Of a stretch of 64,000 bases of DNA, positions 35,153 through 49,600 are shown piece by piece (position 1 is the first letter of the stretch; every line of letters begins with the position of its first letter). Location of the stretch: assembly GCA_004794655.1 (NCBI GenBank), contig SMMW01000567.1, positions 3,542,501 to 3,606,500 on the forward strand, written 5' to 3'. Origin of the DNA: Marisa cornuarietis (Eukaryota; Mollusca; Gastropoda; Architaenioglossa; Ampullariidae). The notes under the pieces are model-generated. The model had not been told where the DNA came from. It saw only the letters and a list, made by a program, of their open reading frames with translations, and did no database searches. Both the position numbers and the translations under genes were made by a program.

Positions 35153-38100
35153 ATGCCGACACGGACGATGAGGGTGAGTAGATGTCGTTTATCGTTTACT
35201 TTGTTGCTGTAGCTAATAATATGTGTGTGCGTGCGTGTACGTGTAAGAGAAACAAAGAGTGTATTAGGATGTCTTTCTCATAATACAGTTTACCATATTC
35301 ATCATCGATTTCACTTACGTATATTGACGATGTTATTAGTTAACAAGAAAATAGATGCACTAAAATATACTAAGAAAATAATTTACACACCCAGAAGTGG
35401 TGGCTGACGCTGAATATTGGCAGTCGATCTTACATTTTAAAAACGAACGAACAAACAAACAAACAAACAAACAAACAACTCACACCAATAATAAATTCTC
35501 AGTCAATTCGCGGTATCCTCAATACCAATAGATAATATAAAAATGTAGGGAGTAGATGACAAGATTTTTTTCTTATTGGAAAAAGAAATATACACTTAAA
35601 ACGACAAAGCACTGCAAATGACACCTATATTCAAAATAAAGCCTCTGCGGTTTGCGCAAGAGGCCCAAGGAGTCAAGTTTTTGGCAAGAGGTTGTTACTT
35701 GAATCTCTTGCATAACAGAAAACAATATCAACAACTCACTTTGGTGTGAAGAGGGGTGTTAGTGTGGGAAGGGGTGGGGATGGGAAATAAACTCATTGGA
35801 CTGTATTAACAAGCGTTAATAACAAGTGTACCAGTAAGCGTGGAACAGGAGAATGGTCGTCTACACTCAGATCGTGACCATATTCAGATTTTTTTTTGGG
35901 TCTGAAATTAAGAACTTTAAAATAAGAACATGACGCTGGAGTCAGCAGATCACAACGGTCAATTCAGAACACCACCATATCCCGTACTATTCTGAGGAAA
36001 AAACTTTGAATTTTGCTACCCCCCTCCTCCCCCGACTCCAAAACCGAGCGCTTACAAAATCTCAAAAACCAGATGACTACTACTGATCCCAGGAAGTTTA
36101 AACACCTGCAAGGTGCTTAAGTCCAGGTAAGCAACTTCCAAAAAAAACAACAACAAAAAAACAACCCGCACACACAAATAGATTCGTCTAGTCGGGATTG
36201 TAGGACTTGTATAGAGCGAGATATTGGAAGGCCATGACCTGAAAGGTGCGTTCAAAGGAGCTAAAGAGTTCGCTTCCAAGCCAGAGAGAGCTCTGCTAGA
36301 GGAACTGTCGTACAACAGACTACAATTCTTTTTGTGCCGTCGTGGCGAGGTCAAGGATCGATGAGATGAAATCATCGACAGTCAACAGAACTGTATGCTA
36401 ATCTAGAACGGAGGCGAATCTCGCTCACTAGGTGGACGAGTGTCAAGTGTCGCTGACGATTATAAGATTACATGACAAAGAACGGTTGAACACGTAATGT
36501 GTCCGGAATTCATGGTAATAGCAGACACCATAAACTTTCGGTCGTTGGGGAGGGAGGTACTCGAGACCGAACTTTTCTAGAGGCCAGCATTTCTGTGAAT
36601 GGCGGTGGCTGTCTTCCGTCACTCTCGCTGCTTTATATTCTCCAAACCTCTACGAAATCAGATCCTAATTTATAAGGACCACTGGAGGGTGAAGTCCGCT
36701 GCGCCACAGTGGTATTGAACACCAGCTCCTCCGGGTTCGAGCGTCAGTCCTCTAGCTAGTCGGCGTTCCGCTTCACCTAGACACTTTTACAAATGTATTT
36801 TTTTCCCTCCTTCCTTCTGTGTGTGTGTGTGTGTGTCTGTGTGTGTGTATCGATCAGTATGTCTGCGTGTATCTCAGAATGCCCTAGTCTCTGTGCCCGC
36901 GAATCAGCCATAAGCTGTTAATGGAATTCATTGAATGCAGGCAGCTGTGGACAATTGTGAATATTTCTTAGTTTGAGGGATCAAACTGCAATACCAAGAA
37001 CACTTTCACCATGATCAACAGTGTTAATACTGATCACACTACACTTCCTTCTCCATAGTTCAGGGATACAGACTTCCACATCTCTGTTCAGAGAGTATAG
37101 AAGTCGGTGGTTCGGAATCAGACCTTGCAGTTAGAACTACCGGCCCTAGCAGGCACGCTCTAGACGCGAGTGCCGTGGTTTTCACTTTTGTGTTTTTGTA
37201 TGGAGCTTCGATGTGTTTGGAGTGCAGCTCTAATCTGTGCGGTGATCTAAATACATGTTGGCATGGATCATTTCCTGCAGTCCTACGTGCAAAGTTTCGC
37301 CAATGGGGATATCACACTCGTTTCTCAGTGAGCCATTGTGCTAGAATGTGACACTGTGATATAGTTTTAGAAGATGGAGGGGCGCGTTCTGCTTTAGAAA
37401 AACAGTTTTTTTTTGGTAGCAAGTGCGGAGCCGGTTATTAGTGTCAAGGTTGGTGATGTGCAGCATATGTGCGTACAAGTTAGCAAATAGACAAACTGAT
37501 AAATAGAAACAGATAGAAGACCGTATGCGGAAAAAGACGGTGGATGGAAAGAAGGTAAAGGTAGTGAATAAAGTCATAAAAAGAAAAATAAAGGCAAATG
37601 TAGACTAAATAAAAGGCAGACAGATTAGCCCACAAACGGGACAGAGACACAGATAAAGGCATAATTCTGTTTTTGCAAAGAACATCACACACTTGCGAAC
37701 TTTACTTTCCGATTATCTCATAACTAACGCCAATCGGCAAATGCCCTAACCCACCAATCCAAGTCCCTTAACCTGTCATTAGATATAAAACGTGGGGAGA
37801 GCACCACTGGATAATGCCACTGGTCAGAGTTATGGAATATGAAGTAGAGGTCGGAAAAAGCGTTAAATAAAATTTCCACGAGGGGCTGCGGCGTACGTGA
37901 TGTTGATGACAGGAGGTGAAGGGTTCAAAGACGACTGGTCATCGCAAAGAGTGACGTATGATATGTATGACAGTGCAACGGAGCAGAGACTTTAAAGAGA
38001 GAAGGACTAGCAGCTCAAGCGCGGGAACAGATAACTTGCGACGCGCATGCGCTGGACTAAGTCATTGCCTCATTTTTTCCGGTTTCACTTTACACAGTGT

Positions 38101-38520
38101 GTCACAGAGCTACTGTCGTAATTATTTTGAGAAACCAGGCACAATATGTGCGATTCCAGGCTGCCCTTCGTGCAAAAGTTGACACAAAGGTTTATTATTT
38201 TTCCACATACTAAGACTAGACAATCAAGACTGGGAAAAAGCTCTTGTAAGAGCTGTGAATCGTGATTCTAGTTCTAACGTTGAAAGAGCGACTATTTGCT
38301 CCAGACACATCAAACCGGAATGTTACATTGAAGATAAGTCACATGGCAAGAGAAATATAACTTTTTATATTTTAGAATATTTCGACTTTCCAGTGGTTAT
38401 TAGTATTGCTGCGCCAGATAAAAAGATTCATAGACGTAAAAATAATCGAACTATTTATCCAACACTGGTATCTTGAAACTGTTCGTATTAGAGAGTGAGA
38501 GAGAGATAGAGAGAGAGAGC

Positions 38521-38562
<42 letters not shown>

Positions 38563-39215
38563 TGTGTGAAGATAATAAGTAATCTATTATAATATTAAAT
38601 ATGTTATAATATGTGAAATAATTTGATAAGATAACACAACGCACGATGTGAATGTGTTGAAAACAACATGTAAAAAGTCAATAAATAAAGATTTAAATTT
38701 GTTACAGAATAAATGGAGCTTAAATTAATGTACTTTCCTTGGAGCCTTAGACTGAATTAATCCTGAATTGAATTCATTAAGAAACGATAAACTCGCTACA
38801 AACCGTAATCACTCAGAAAGACAATGAGATAGAAAGCGAGAGCTTGCTGACATAACCATCTTCTTGACTATAAAATAAATACATCTACTACGATACAACG
38901 CTCTGTCTGAGCAAAAATATTTTACATTATGATTCATTTATATATATATATATATCAAAGCATACTTTCTAAGACGATTTCTTCAGTATCAAAGGATTCT
39001 ATTATGCTCGCGGGTACAAGACAAAGAGACCGGAAGCTGCCTGTCAATAAGTTAAGCTTGTATACAGCTGGACGCGAGTTGAGTCAGCGTTGGGCCACTA
39101 CGCGCGCGCAGTGATGGCTGTCCTTTCCTTCAGTGTCTCTGAACGGAGTCACTAGGATTTTGTCAGACAGCTGTGGGATTTGAATGGTATATGAAGGCTA
39201 GTATTCTTCCTCTTC

Positions 39216-39252
<37 letters not shown>

Positions 39253-42106
39253 CGTGCGCTTGCGTGCGTGTGTCTATGCACCCGCGGATGCTTACTATAT
39301 CTAGAGAGAGAGAGAGAGAGAAAAAAAAAAGAAATAATGAACAGCGCACGAGGTTAAAAGTCACAAAATTTACCATGATGTACCCGCGCACCGAAAGCCT
39401 GTTTTTTTTTTCTCTCTGGACTTAAGACCACCGACTTTGACGTTAATAAGCACGAAGCTTCCTCGAAGCATTCAGTTAAGCTGACCTTAGTCTTCAGCCA
39501 ATAATGTCGAAACCTTAAGAAAAGAATACACCTTTGTGCCCATACTGGTGAAGCATGTTGAGGGAATCAGTGGCAAGGAACAGCCTTACCGTCTGTATGA
39601 AACTCAGAAAAACCTTTGCTTTGTCTAAAGCTTACACATTGGTTTTTTACAAACCAATAATCCATCGTCGCTATTGTAGCTACAGATAAAAGTCCCAGAC
39701 ACTGAGTATACACACACACACACAGAAGGGAGAGAGAGAGAGCATCGACTTAGTTTGTGTAGACTTCTGCACAATCCCTGTGATCTGACACAAGGTCGGT
39801 CGGACGATCTGTTAGTAGCAGGCCTAGGTCCTTGTTTGTCTCATTGCTGGAATGTCACTCATCCAGTTCTGTATGTTGGCTTGAACACTGTGCGATATAT
39901 ACTTTTAAACTTTTAGTCTGAAGAATGCAACAGCTCATGAATCTGGGGCAGTGGAAAGTCATCGAGATGAATGAGAGTGGTGTCCCTTCGCTTAACAGGC
40001 TTGAGGGGACCAGCTCTCCGCATTTTCGTTTTCTTCTTGGATTTGTTGTGCTTGTAGCGGGTATTGTACTGACCTGCACTTTTTTCTGATGTCATCGGCA
40101 TTGTGTTTGACTGTTTACTTGCCTGTGGATTTTTATTTATTCCTCTGCTGATATCAACTCTCTCATCGCCGTTAATTCTCTGGCTGACGCCATCACTTTT
40201 TCTTCATTCTTACAAGTCGTTCCTGGGATAGCCTTAACATCAGTGCCAAACATTGCGTTTCAACATTGTACTGCAATTTCTGCTTTGTGATCGTCTGGAT
40301 ATTCTCCTGACGATTTGATCGACGTGTTTGAGTATTGCTTTATTCTGCTCCAGTCCAATGACTATAGATCTGTCTCATTGACATCGTCATCTACGAACGT
40401 CACCCTGTAGAAGAACGAGCTGGCATTCCTATTAACTTCACTGAGAGAGCCACAGGAATTGTGTCTGTCTTGTGTTTTTATGTTTGTAATGCGCGGAGAG
40501 CCTGGCTTTGGCTGGGATACCGCGCTATAAAAGCTCACATCATATATGTCACGCACGAAACTCTTTTCAAGCTTAGTGCAATGGAACAGTGATTGTCCTG
40601 CCAGTCGTAAACTCGTAGGCTCGACTTGGGAAACATTTTGCCAATTAACATTTTGATGCGGCTGCAACCTTAAGCGTTAATTTTAGACAAATGTAAACCT
40701 TTAAAGAACCTAAGCTTTAGACAATAATAAATTTTACAAATATAACATCTGAATAAAGTGAGCTTAGGTCATGCTAATTTTGGATAATATAAACTAAATA
40801 TACATGTGACATTTGGCAACGTAAACTTTTAGAGAAATGTAATTTTTTTCCCCTTTACAAATATTAAAGTAAAAACAGCGTTGTTGACCGACTGAACACT
40901 GTCATGCGCACATCTGGAAAACACAACTCAGGTGAGTATGAATGTAAAACATGATGTTGTCCGAGACACATAAGTAAATGAATGTTTTCTTCTACGAACG
41001 AACAGAGGAAGTAAAAAAGGGAAAGGAGAAAGGATACAAAATCGTTTACTACAGGCCAATAGAACATCGATTATCGTTCATAGCTTAAGTTTTTTTCAAG
41101 TCATAATATATAGTACTTCCACCTGGATGTTTGTGGAAAGAACTTGTAAATAGCTCATTTAGGCGCTAGTGTGATTTATGTTTTTGACAGAAGTTTCCCT
41201 TGGGTGTCTCATAGTAGTTTCCCCTAAGCACATTGCGTGTAGCTGCTTGCAGTTTTAGGTGCTGTTTGCCTGAGTCAACATTTGTCGTAAATCGAAGACA
41301 AATACATTACATTGTAAGTGGTTTATGGCCCCCGTAAAAGACACTCGTGGCTTTATCAGACTGCACAGTTCGCACTCATTGATAAAGCAGTGTCGAGAAC
41401 CCATGTATTGACCGTATAGTTAGAAGGAGAAAAAAGAAAGAAAGAAAAAAGAGGGAAAAAGGAAGAAAAAGTGTTGAAGTCTACCGCAAATACCCCAAAA
41501 TACTGATTGTGTGAACAGCTTGATGCTTTCCCAGCCAAGCTTCTTTCGTGTCTTCTGGTCTCAGACAAAGTTCAAAAAAAATGAGGCGATATTAAAGACG
41601 TTTTAAGGAACGCACGCCACATTTGCCTGCGTTTATTTTGCATCAATTCTGCACCTCTCTGCACACGCTTGTCATCCTATATTGATGTTTCCTGTCGCCA
41701 CTGAAGCCAAGGCGGACCTTATAATAAATTCATCAATTCCACATCAACTACTCCCCAACCGGAAATGGTCGAAGGTGATTGCTAGCGAAGAGATATCTGC
41801 CCACACAGCAGCCTCTGGTGTAAAGACATCATCGATCACTTGATAATATGAAAGAGGCGAAACTGAGAGAGAACTAAACGGCCTTTTTCCCGTCTCCTTG
41901 AGAAGACAGATTGAAGCGAAGTAAAGGAATTTTAGTCCTTACAGGTGGAGATTCTGAGTAAGACCAAGAGGCGAAGAAAATCGTTAGAAAAAGTAACTTT
42001 AACTTGTTCACAGATCAAACTCATTAAGATAAAGCTCCCTATTACACATACAATGCCACCATCCCCTCCACACACACACACACACGCACGCACGCACGCA
42101 CGCACG

Positions 42107-42147
<41 letters not shown>

Positions 42148-45100
42148 TCAGTAACTCCGGGATTGTCCAATCCTAGTCAGGTTTGAGTTTCTTTCATCAA
42201 AATCTTTTAAGTAATGCAATCTCAGGCAACCAACTTTTAAGAAATGATGTTTATCTCCCCTTTGTCGCAAGGGCCATGGTGTCGGGTGAGGTCGGTCCAC
42301 AAATTAATAATTCGTGAGGCGATTTTACTGCTAGTAATGTTTAACTTTCAAAGGGTCTAAAAGCACGTACTCAGTGGAAGGGCGGAAGGGGGGGGTGCGG
42401 GGAAACACATCACTAATCGAACCCTGAGGCTTCGACAACGAGTTCAGCGGTCTTGGTTGAGGATGAAAAAAAAATCGTTTGGACGTTGCTAAGGACCAAC
42501 AGTTGGTCATTGTTGACTTTGTTGATCATGGCAACTTGTGCGATTATTCCGTGTAATGTCATAGAGCAGAAGAATGACAATAGTGGAAAGTGCAAAGGGA
42601 AGGCCACCATCAAACATCGTGATATCGAGACTTCGTCTGGTTTGAAGAAATGGCGAAGCAACGGTCCCAAGACTGGTGGAAGATGGTGGTGAAGTGGGGT
42701 GGGTGGGTGACACTGATAAGACGGTACATTCGATGACAACGATGCATGATGGGGGCGAATCATTTTACTTGACCCGAGGATTTTGGTAGGATTTGTTTTA
42801 CCTTGGCAAGCAAATGTTGTGCAAGTATGTAATGAGTTGGTTTTTTTTAAACGTGGAAAGAGGCAGGGCGTAGGGATTTGTGTGGTAAGAGTATTTGATT
42901 TACGGTGTGGACTTTTATCTTGACACTGCGAAATCAATAACTTTAAAAGTGAAACACACCAAAGTAAAATCTCTTTCACAGTCAGCAATTTCAGGCAGTA
43001 AATATCCACAAACACATTAAAATTGCATTATATTATTTTTTTATTTTTACTTACCAGAAATGAGGTAGCGTTGAGGTAAAGGTTGTCACCTAACCTTTTG
43101 AAGTCGTTAGGGAGGGAGGTGTTAGAGACCTCACATTTCTCGAGGCCAGCTTAATATGAGGGCGGTGCCCATCTCCTCTCCCTCCCTGCTTTACCTTCCC
43201 CAACATGGAGTTAGTCAGATAGTGGGTAACTGGCCACAGGGGTATCGAAACGGCGAACCTCTCGATTCGGACCTCCTCAGCTAACCACCTCCCACACAAA
43301 ATGAACTTAAAGCGGATATCTTATTTTTTTACAAATATCATGTTTTTAACACCAACTTGTCTGGATGGGGATAGGTTGAGAGGGTTTTTTTGTTCGTTTG
43401 ATGTTTACAAATTTTGTAATGGTATTTTGTTGTCCGAGAACACGCTTAACTTCTTGCCTGGAGACGGTCGTCCTCACTACATCCACAGGTAGGTTCTGTG
43501 ACGAGCATGGCTGCCAACAATGCACTCAGCGATAACATTCATGTGAGATTACAGTAGACAACAGACTGGGACATTCCAGGCTGGACACGGTTACAATTAT
43601 GGTCTGATATATATTTCCTCCAGGCCCTTGAGTCGAGTCTGAATTCTCAGCAAGAGGGAGGTGACTCAGTTGAAATTTAGTGTTTGTTATATAAGGGAGG
43701 AAACTTTTAAAGTTCACGGCATGTTTTCATTAATTGTTTGTGTTAGCTTCTTATTGTGAGGCTGGAGGTAGCCCCTTCCTTTGGGTTCCTAGAAAAATCT
43801 CACTCATCCCACTCCTTCCCTCTTCTGACGAGTCCAATGGGAGTTAAGCCTACTTCCGGTTTGCACTTGTTGGGCACTCGATTTAATCTAGCCATAGTCA
43901 CGGCTTCTGGTATCTAACTTCCACTCTAGATCAGTTTTAAATAAACAAGCCTTCAACTGATGAAGCTTGACGATGAATGCTTTGATCTTCCATTAATCTG
44001 GAAATACCACAAAATACATTATATTCCTTTTTTTTTTTTTACTTTGAAACAGCTGTGTCCCGAGGTGAGATCTGAACCTGGCCCGTACGGTTCTCACTGC
44101 AATGATGATAAGCAAACGTCATACCGCTGCGCTTGCGGGTCTTCTCCAACTTTGAGGGTAGTTAGTCTTCACCTTGCTTACGGAATAAACAGCTCCACAC
44201 ACTTGCACGCATGCGCAGCTCCACACACGTACACGGTTGTACTTACTGGAACGCGGATTTGCTGAACACAGACGCCAGGTCGCCATATCGCCAAATCGTG
44301 CTTCTCCCGTCCGAAAGCACGTTTGACCACAGCACTGCCAAACACCGCTTATTAATTGAAAGCCGGTGTTTAGATCCGGCTTATCTCTCGGGGCACTTCG
44401 CTATGGTGCAAGATAAGACCGTTGTATTTCTTTGCCAACAGAGAGTAACCTTTGACTGGAGATCAAAGCTTTCCCGAAGCATTCGCCATCATTCATAGGC
44501 TAATGGGCGTGACTGGCTCGATTAGAGAGCTGAGGGCGTTGCTGATGATAGATTATAGCATGTGAACATTAGAACAGTGCTGACTGCTAGAGAAGGACAA
44601 TTGGGTGGTTGAGTTTGAGAGTTCTACGCACTCACACTCACGCTCGCTTGCTCGTTCACACGCACGCGCTCTTGTCTTGTTGTTTTATGTCTGTGTCTGT
44701 GACTGTGTGTGTGTGTTCGTCAGGAAAATGCATATGCATGCATGCACACAAATATTTTTTCTTCTTTGAAATCAATGCATGATATTTCCCCACGGTACTC
44801 GATGTATAAATAATGTACGAATTCATTCTTGACTCTCCACTGATAGACTGGCGCAAATATTCTCGTACTTTCCTGACAGTGTAGACAACTACCAACAACT
44901 TTTGCCCACTCTAGAGTCTAGAGTACAGGTATGCTAAAGAGCGATCAATCCCATATGAATGCAATATAACATTCTGTAATCTGTTCAATTGTTTCTTCTA
45001 CTTCAAAGTACAGCTGCGCGAAATGAATGTTTCTTTCCAACGGTAGCCTTAAGCAGTAGACCTTCAGACTGTAATTTACACATTACACCTGCTTTTCCTG

Positions 45101-45264
45101 GGGAAGATCTGAACAGAACTGGAAGCTACTGTTGTCCTTCATATAACACCTGACGAAGAGTCAGGTTTACCAGTTCTGTCGTCTGCAAACATTTGTTGGT
45201 GTTGATTACTCCAGCGTATGAAGCTTTCCAAACAAACCAATAATTTTAATTAATTCTAGTACGG

Positions 45265-45296
<32 letters not shown>

Positions 45297-46051
45297 CATA
45301 CATACATACATACATACATACATACATACATACATACATACATACATACATACATAAAGCTCCCGCTGATTCTATCCAACCCCCATACCCCAACACCCAT
45401 TTTCACTTATAAACATTACTGGCTGACCAACATGTATGTAATCCTGTACTAGTCAAGGGAATGAATGAATAAATGAACGAGAACGAACGAATAAATGACA
45501 CGCATACATCACACGTATATCCTTTGGTAAAAATAATATTTTATTGTTTTGTCTGCTTTATGCTGCTTTTTTCATTTCCGTCCCAATTCTCAACCACCCA
45601 GTTAACCGCCTTCCCCACCATGCCACTCCACCACGTCACGCTAAGTAAGGAGCATTGTCATTTCTACCGTCAGGTTAATTGAGGCATTGTCATCCCTCAG
45701 TATTATGTCCCACCTGCATGCACCACAGACTTCCACCCGAAAACAACCCCACCGTTGTCCGCCATTTTGTCGCTGGTCGTCTGGAACAAAGTGAGCAGCC
45801 AGACACAACATCACCATTACCATGCCATGTTCGCCCCTTGCTACGCTGGCATCCTGATGTTTGTTTGATAAATATCTCAGCAAACGCCTCGGCAACCAAG
45901 AACAAGATGGGAGTGCACGTACGGCTGGTCATTACCAAGTACCGACAAACTGACGAGGTGGTGACTGACTTTCTGCAGATCTGAACATTGAACAATGCTT
46001 TGCTTTTCTCCCTTTATATTGTAGCCTCTGCGTTTCTCTCTCTTTCTCTCT

Positions 46052-46113
<62 letters not shown>

Positions 46114-46634
46114 TAGAGAGATTTTTGACACGAGTGCTCAGTTCACTTTAGTTCTGGGTAAGACAACAGTCTGCATGCCGGAAAAAATGTCGTGTATAAA
46201 ACAACATAAAAGGGGAATGGCTTTCTGTTTTTGGATCGTGTCAGGAAGTTAAATAATAGAGAGCTATTTAGCTGTATTAAAAAAAATAATAAAGTCGACC
46301 TTTTCTGGTGCCTTTTCTGTACTCCTGAAGCAGTATGATTTGGGGCTTATTTCTGAAGCTAGAATATGTTCTATCCTAGTGTTTGACTGACATAAAGAAC
46401 ATATTCAGTGAGAGTAGAGTCGTCAGAAAAGTAGTTATACTGTTTATATGGTCCTGTGATCATCTTCATGAACAAACACTACCACACATACACACGAACG
46501 CGCACGCACGCACGCACGCACGCACGCGCATATATATATATACCCACTCACCATTTATGTACGCTCACATACAAACACTCCGTTTTCTTTCTCTCTCTCT
46601 CCCTCTCTCTCTCTCTCACACACAAACACCCACA

Positions 46635-46689
<55 letters not shown>

Positions 46690-49600
46690 ATTTACACGCG
46701 CGAGTATACACGAGCACTTTGTTTTTTCCAGCATGCATCAATAGCAAAACAAGGTTTTTCAATTTTGTCGTCTCCTTGATGAACGGCCTTCAGTACATGG
46801 TCTGCAGAACAAAATACAAGACCGAAGTGCGACCGCCGCAGGTGGCTTTTGACGCGTTTAAGCTTTGCCCACCACAAACCCTTTTTCCTGGTCGACAATT
46901 TATTGGTTTCATTGCCCTGTCCTTCTGCTGCAATTCAAAGCGACAAATTCAGTCGGCAGACAAATAGAAATTGCCTCCAAAAATAAAAAAGGTTAATGCT
47001 GACTGAACCACATATTAATGTTTGTCATGATAGAGGTTAGGCTGCTAATCATGTATCAGCATGGCGCACCCCTCCCCGCACACTGCCAGGTGCAGGACGT
47101 CTTCGTAAAGCTCGTAGAAAAAAACACGGGTTATCGATGTCATTCGTCACTTCCGGTCAGAGTCACAATGAAAGCTTTAAATGTGAACCAGATGTGAAGC
47201 AAATGCACCACCACCACCACGATAATTACGACGACCACCACCACCCTTACCACGACCTCCACAAGAAGTTACAAAATAACCCGGAAACCAGAGCTGTGTT
47301 TAGTTAGCCAAGACACCGCTGAGAGAATGTCAAAACCCTTGGCTAGAGTCTTGTTCACTTACAGCCTGACTGCAAGGCTGGAAGGCAAGGCTGCGGAAAA
47401 GAGGCTACAAATCGACAGTCCGGATACCTGGGGCTGTGCGCGACCACCCGCTACATGTACCCGCTGGATTATGAGCATACCATAAGAAGCTTTCCGTACC
47501 AGCTTAACAAACCCCGGGTTTTCGAGCGGCCTTTGCTCAAATCATTTGCCGTTGTTTCTCCCGTTGTAGGAGGCGTATCTGTTGAGGTGGAATGACACAA
47601 ACTTTGACGGAGACATTTTATATGCGTTGGAACATCAACTACATCGCTTAGTCAAAGTCGTGATGCAGCTTTAGACGTGTGCAGTATACAGTAAAGCCAT
47701 CACCCAGACAAGAGATCTCACTCTGACAAACCGTCTTCGCTAAGGCTTACGCTTCTGTGCTTTGTATTTGCCACAAAGATATGTTTTGTGATGCGTATCA
47801 ACATTTCTTTTTAAGCGACTGTAGCCTAACTAGAGAGCACTGCTTATCGCCGAGATGAAACTGTCGGAGAAACTGGAGGCATTCAAAATTAACGCGGCGT
47901 CAGACAGTTCCACATGTGTCTGATACGAGTCAGGTGCCACACAGAGCCACCTCCTTGCATGTGAACCATTCGTAGCAGGTGGCAAATTCATCATGCTGGA
48001 CACTAAAGTTTATAAGCGCTGTCGATTCCAAGATGGCGTGGGTCCCTGCAAACTTCTTCCGCTGTCACTTCCACTACGGAGAGGCGCTTACTTTGCCAGT
48101 AGTGCTCACGATATTGTAAGGAAGTGTGATATCAGACACCAACGAAAAGGCAACGCTCATTGTAAAAATGCGGGAAGAAAACATCGGAAAAAGAAAACAG
48201 ACCCTTTAAACGAGGAGCTAAAAGAAAAGGTAGGACAATTTTCAATTTAAACAACAGGAGTCGACGACCAAAGAAAATATAAGGAAGTGCAAATAAAGAG
48301 AGAAAGGTTCATGGAAACAAACGTGTGAACACCTCTAAGGCACAAAGACAAAAATCTAATAAACTTTGCTTAAGTTTACACTTAAACAGATTAAACGGAA
48401 TTCAAGGAGAACTTGGAGACAACAGTTTTCTAAGAAACCAGGGATGGGATCGAGGTCTGACAGGCGTGGTCCCCGGTAACGCCAAAGATCAAAAGGTTTT
48501 AGATGTAATTCTCCGTTGCTTGCAACTGTTTGTTTCAGAATACATGGCAGTTTGTTAAATAAATGTTATGAAAGTTAAAAAAATATTAAACACACAATGA
48601 GAATTTTAAGAATAATGTGAGTATTAGAACATAGATTATTAAGGACACTATGCAATTATTAAGACTACAAGATAAATGAGAAAAAAAAAATAAAACAGTT
48701 TTTGAAGAAGCAAAAACTCGAAAGCACACGAGCAAGAGAGTACAATTGTTTTGATGAGACTTGATTAGAAATGTCAAACTGTTTTAATGAGATCCGATTA
48801 TGAACGTCAAGATTAGAAATGTCGAACATTTTTATTATGAGACTTGATTATAAACGTCAACTCACTTGTATGCATCTCGATAACACTCTTACATAAGTTA
48901 AACTCTCCAACGTGACTGTGCTGTGTGCAGCTTCGGCCGGTGCTGGAGCACCGCATGCCCACGCTGGTCAGCAAGGTGGCCTTCTCGCTGCCCGCGGATG
49001 AGCGCTCGGCAAAGGCGTTGGGAAGGAGAAAGGTCGAAGGTCACCCGCACCCGGCAGCACCCCCGCGCAATCTGCAGGAGGTGCGGGCGGCTGTCTCCAA
49101 GGGCATAGCATCAGTGATGCGCAAGCTGGCGCGGTTAGAGCGGGACTACTACGGGGATAAGCGGACTGTCCACAGCGACGCCGAGCAATACGTACCCGCC
49201 GTCAAGGCACTGATGAGGGCCCTATGGATCCTCGACCTCAACAAGGTCAGCAACGCTGCTCAATGATGATGATGATGATAATTAGTACACTGGTAATTCT
49301 TTTCTTAATGACCATATTATTTAAACATAGATAAATTGTGCAATATTAGGATGTGGACACTAGAATCCTCTTGGTATTAGTGGTCACGTGATCAAAAGTT
49401 ACGTTGACAGCGTTCTTGCGGCGCTCATTTCCTCTCGTTGTTTGTTGATGGGCTCTGTGCGGTTCGTGGCAGGCCTCCGAGGTGGAGGAGCTGATGAAAC
49501 AGTCGGCGAACCCTCAGCGCTACAAGGACGATGCCAAGCACCCAGCAGCCGTGAAGGAAATTTACGCGAGGGTGATGACCTTTTTGCCGGACAGAGTGAC

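Larger units (their letters stand above)
35174..48930 (+). other. Large putative first intron of the death-domain gene
   Basis: This 13.7-kb interval contains SINEs, pseudogene fragments and microsatellites (listed separately), but no exon I can support. One ATG frame at 47993 reaches a possible donor AAG|GTAGGA at about 48230 in the right phase to join 48931, but its peptide composition does not look protein-like. If the 35153 exon is wrong, this would be intergenic DNA plus a 5' UTR. Confidence 0.5.

Noticed and set aside
42413..43015. 200-codon open frame on the minus strand
   Set aside because: It starts at GTG, has no recognised domain, no splice context and a composition mirroring the underlying DNA. 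The opposite strand is open too. Chance frame in intronic DNA.
45641..45995. Overlapping open frames on both strands (about 100 codons each)
   Set aside because: No recognised domain, both strands equally open, no splice support.
46383..46967. 194-codon frame rich in Thr and His
   Set aside because: Most of it is translation of CA, GCAC and CT simple repeats.
47993..48231. Possible extra exon of the death-domain gene with donor AAG|GTAGGA
   Set aside because: Phase fits, but the peptide is low in helix-like sequence and unlike the rest of the protein, and it would need its own promoter. Kept only as an alternative in the findings.
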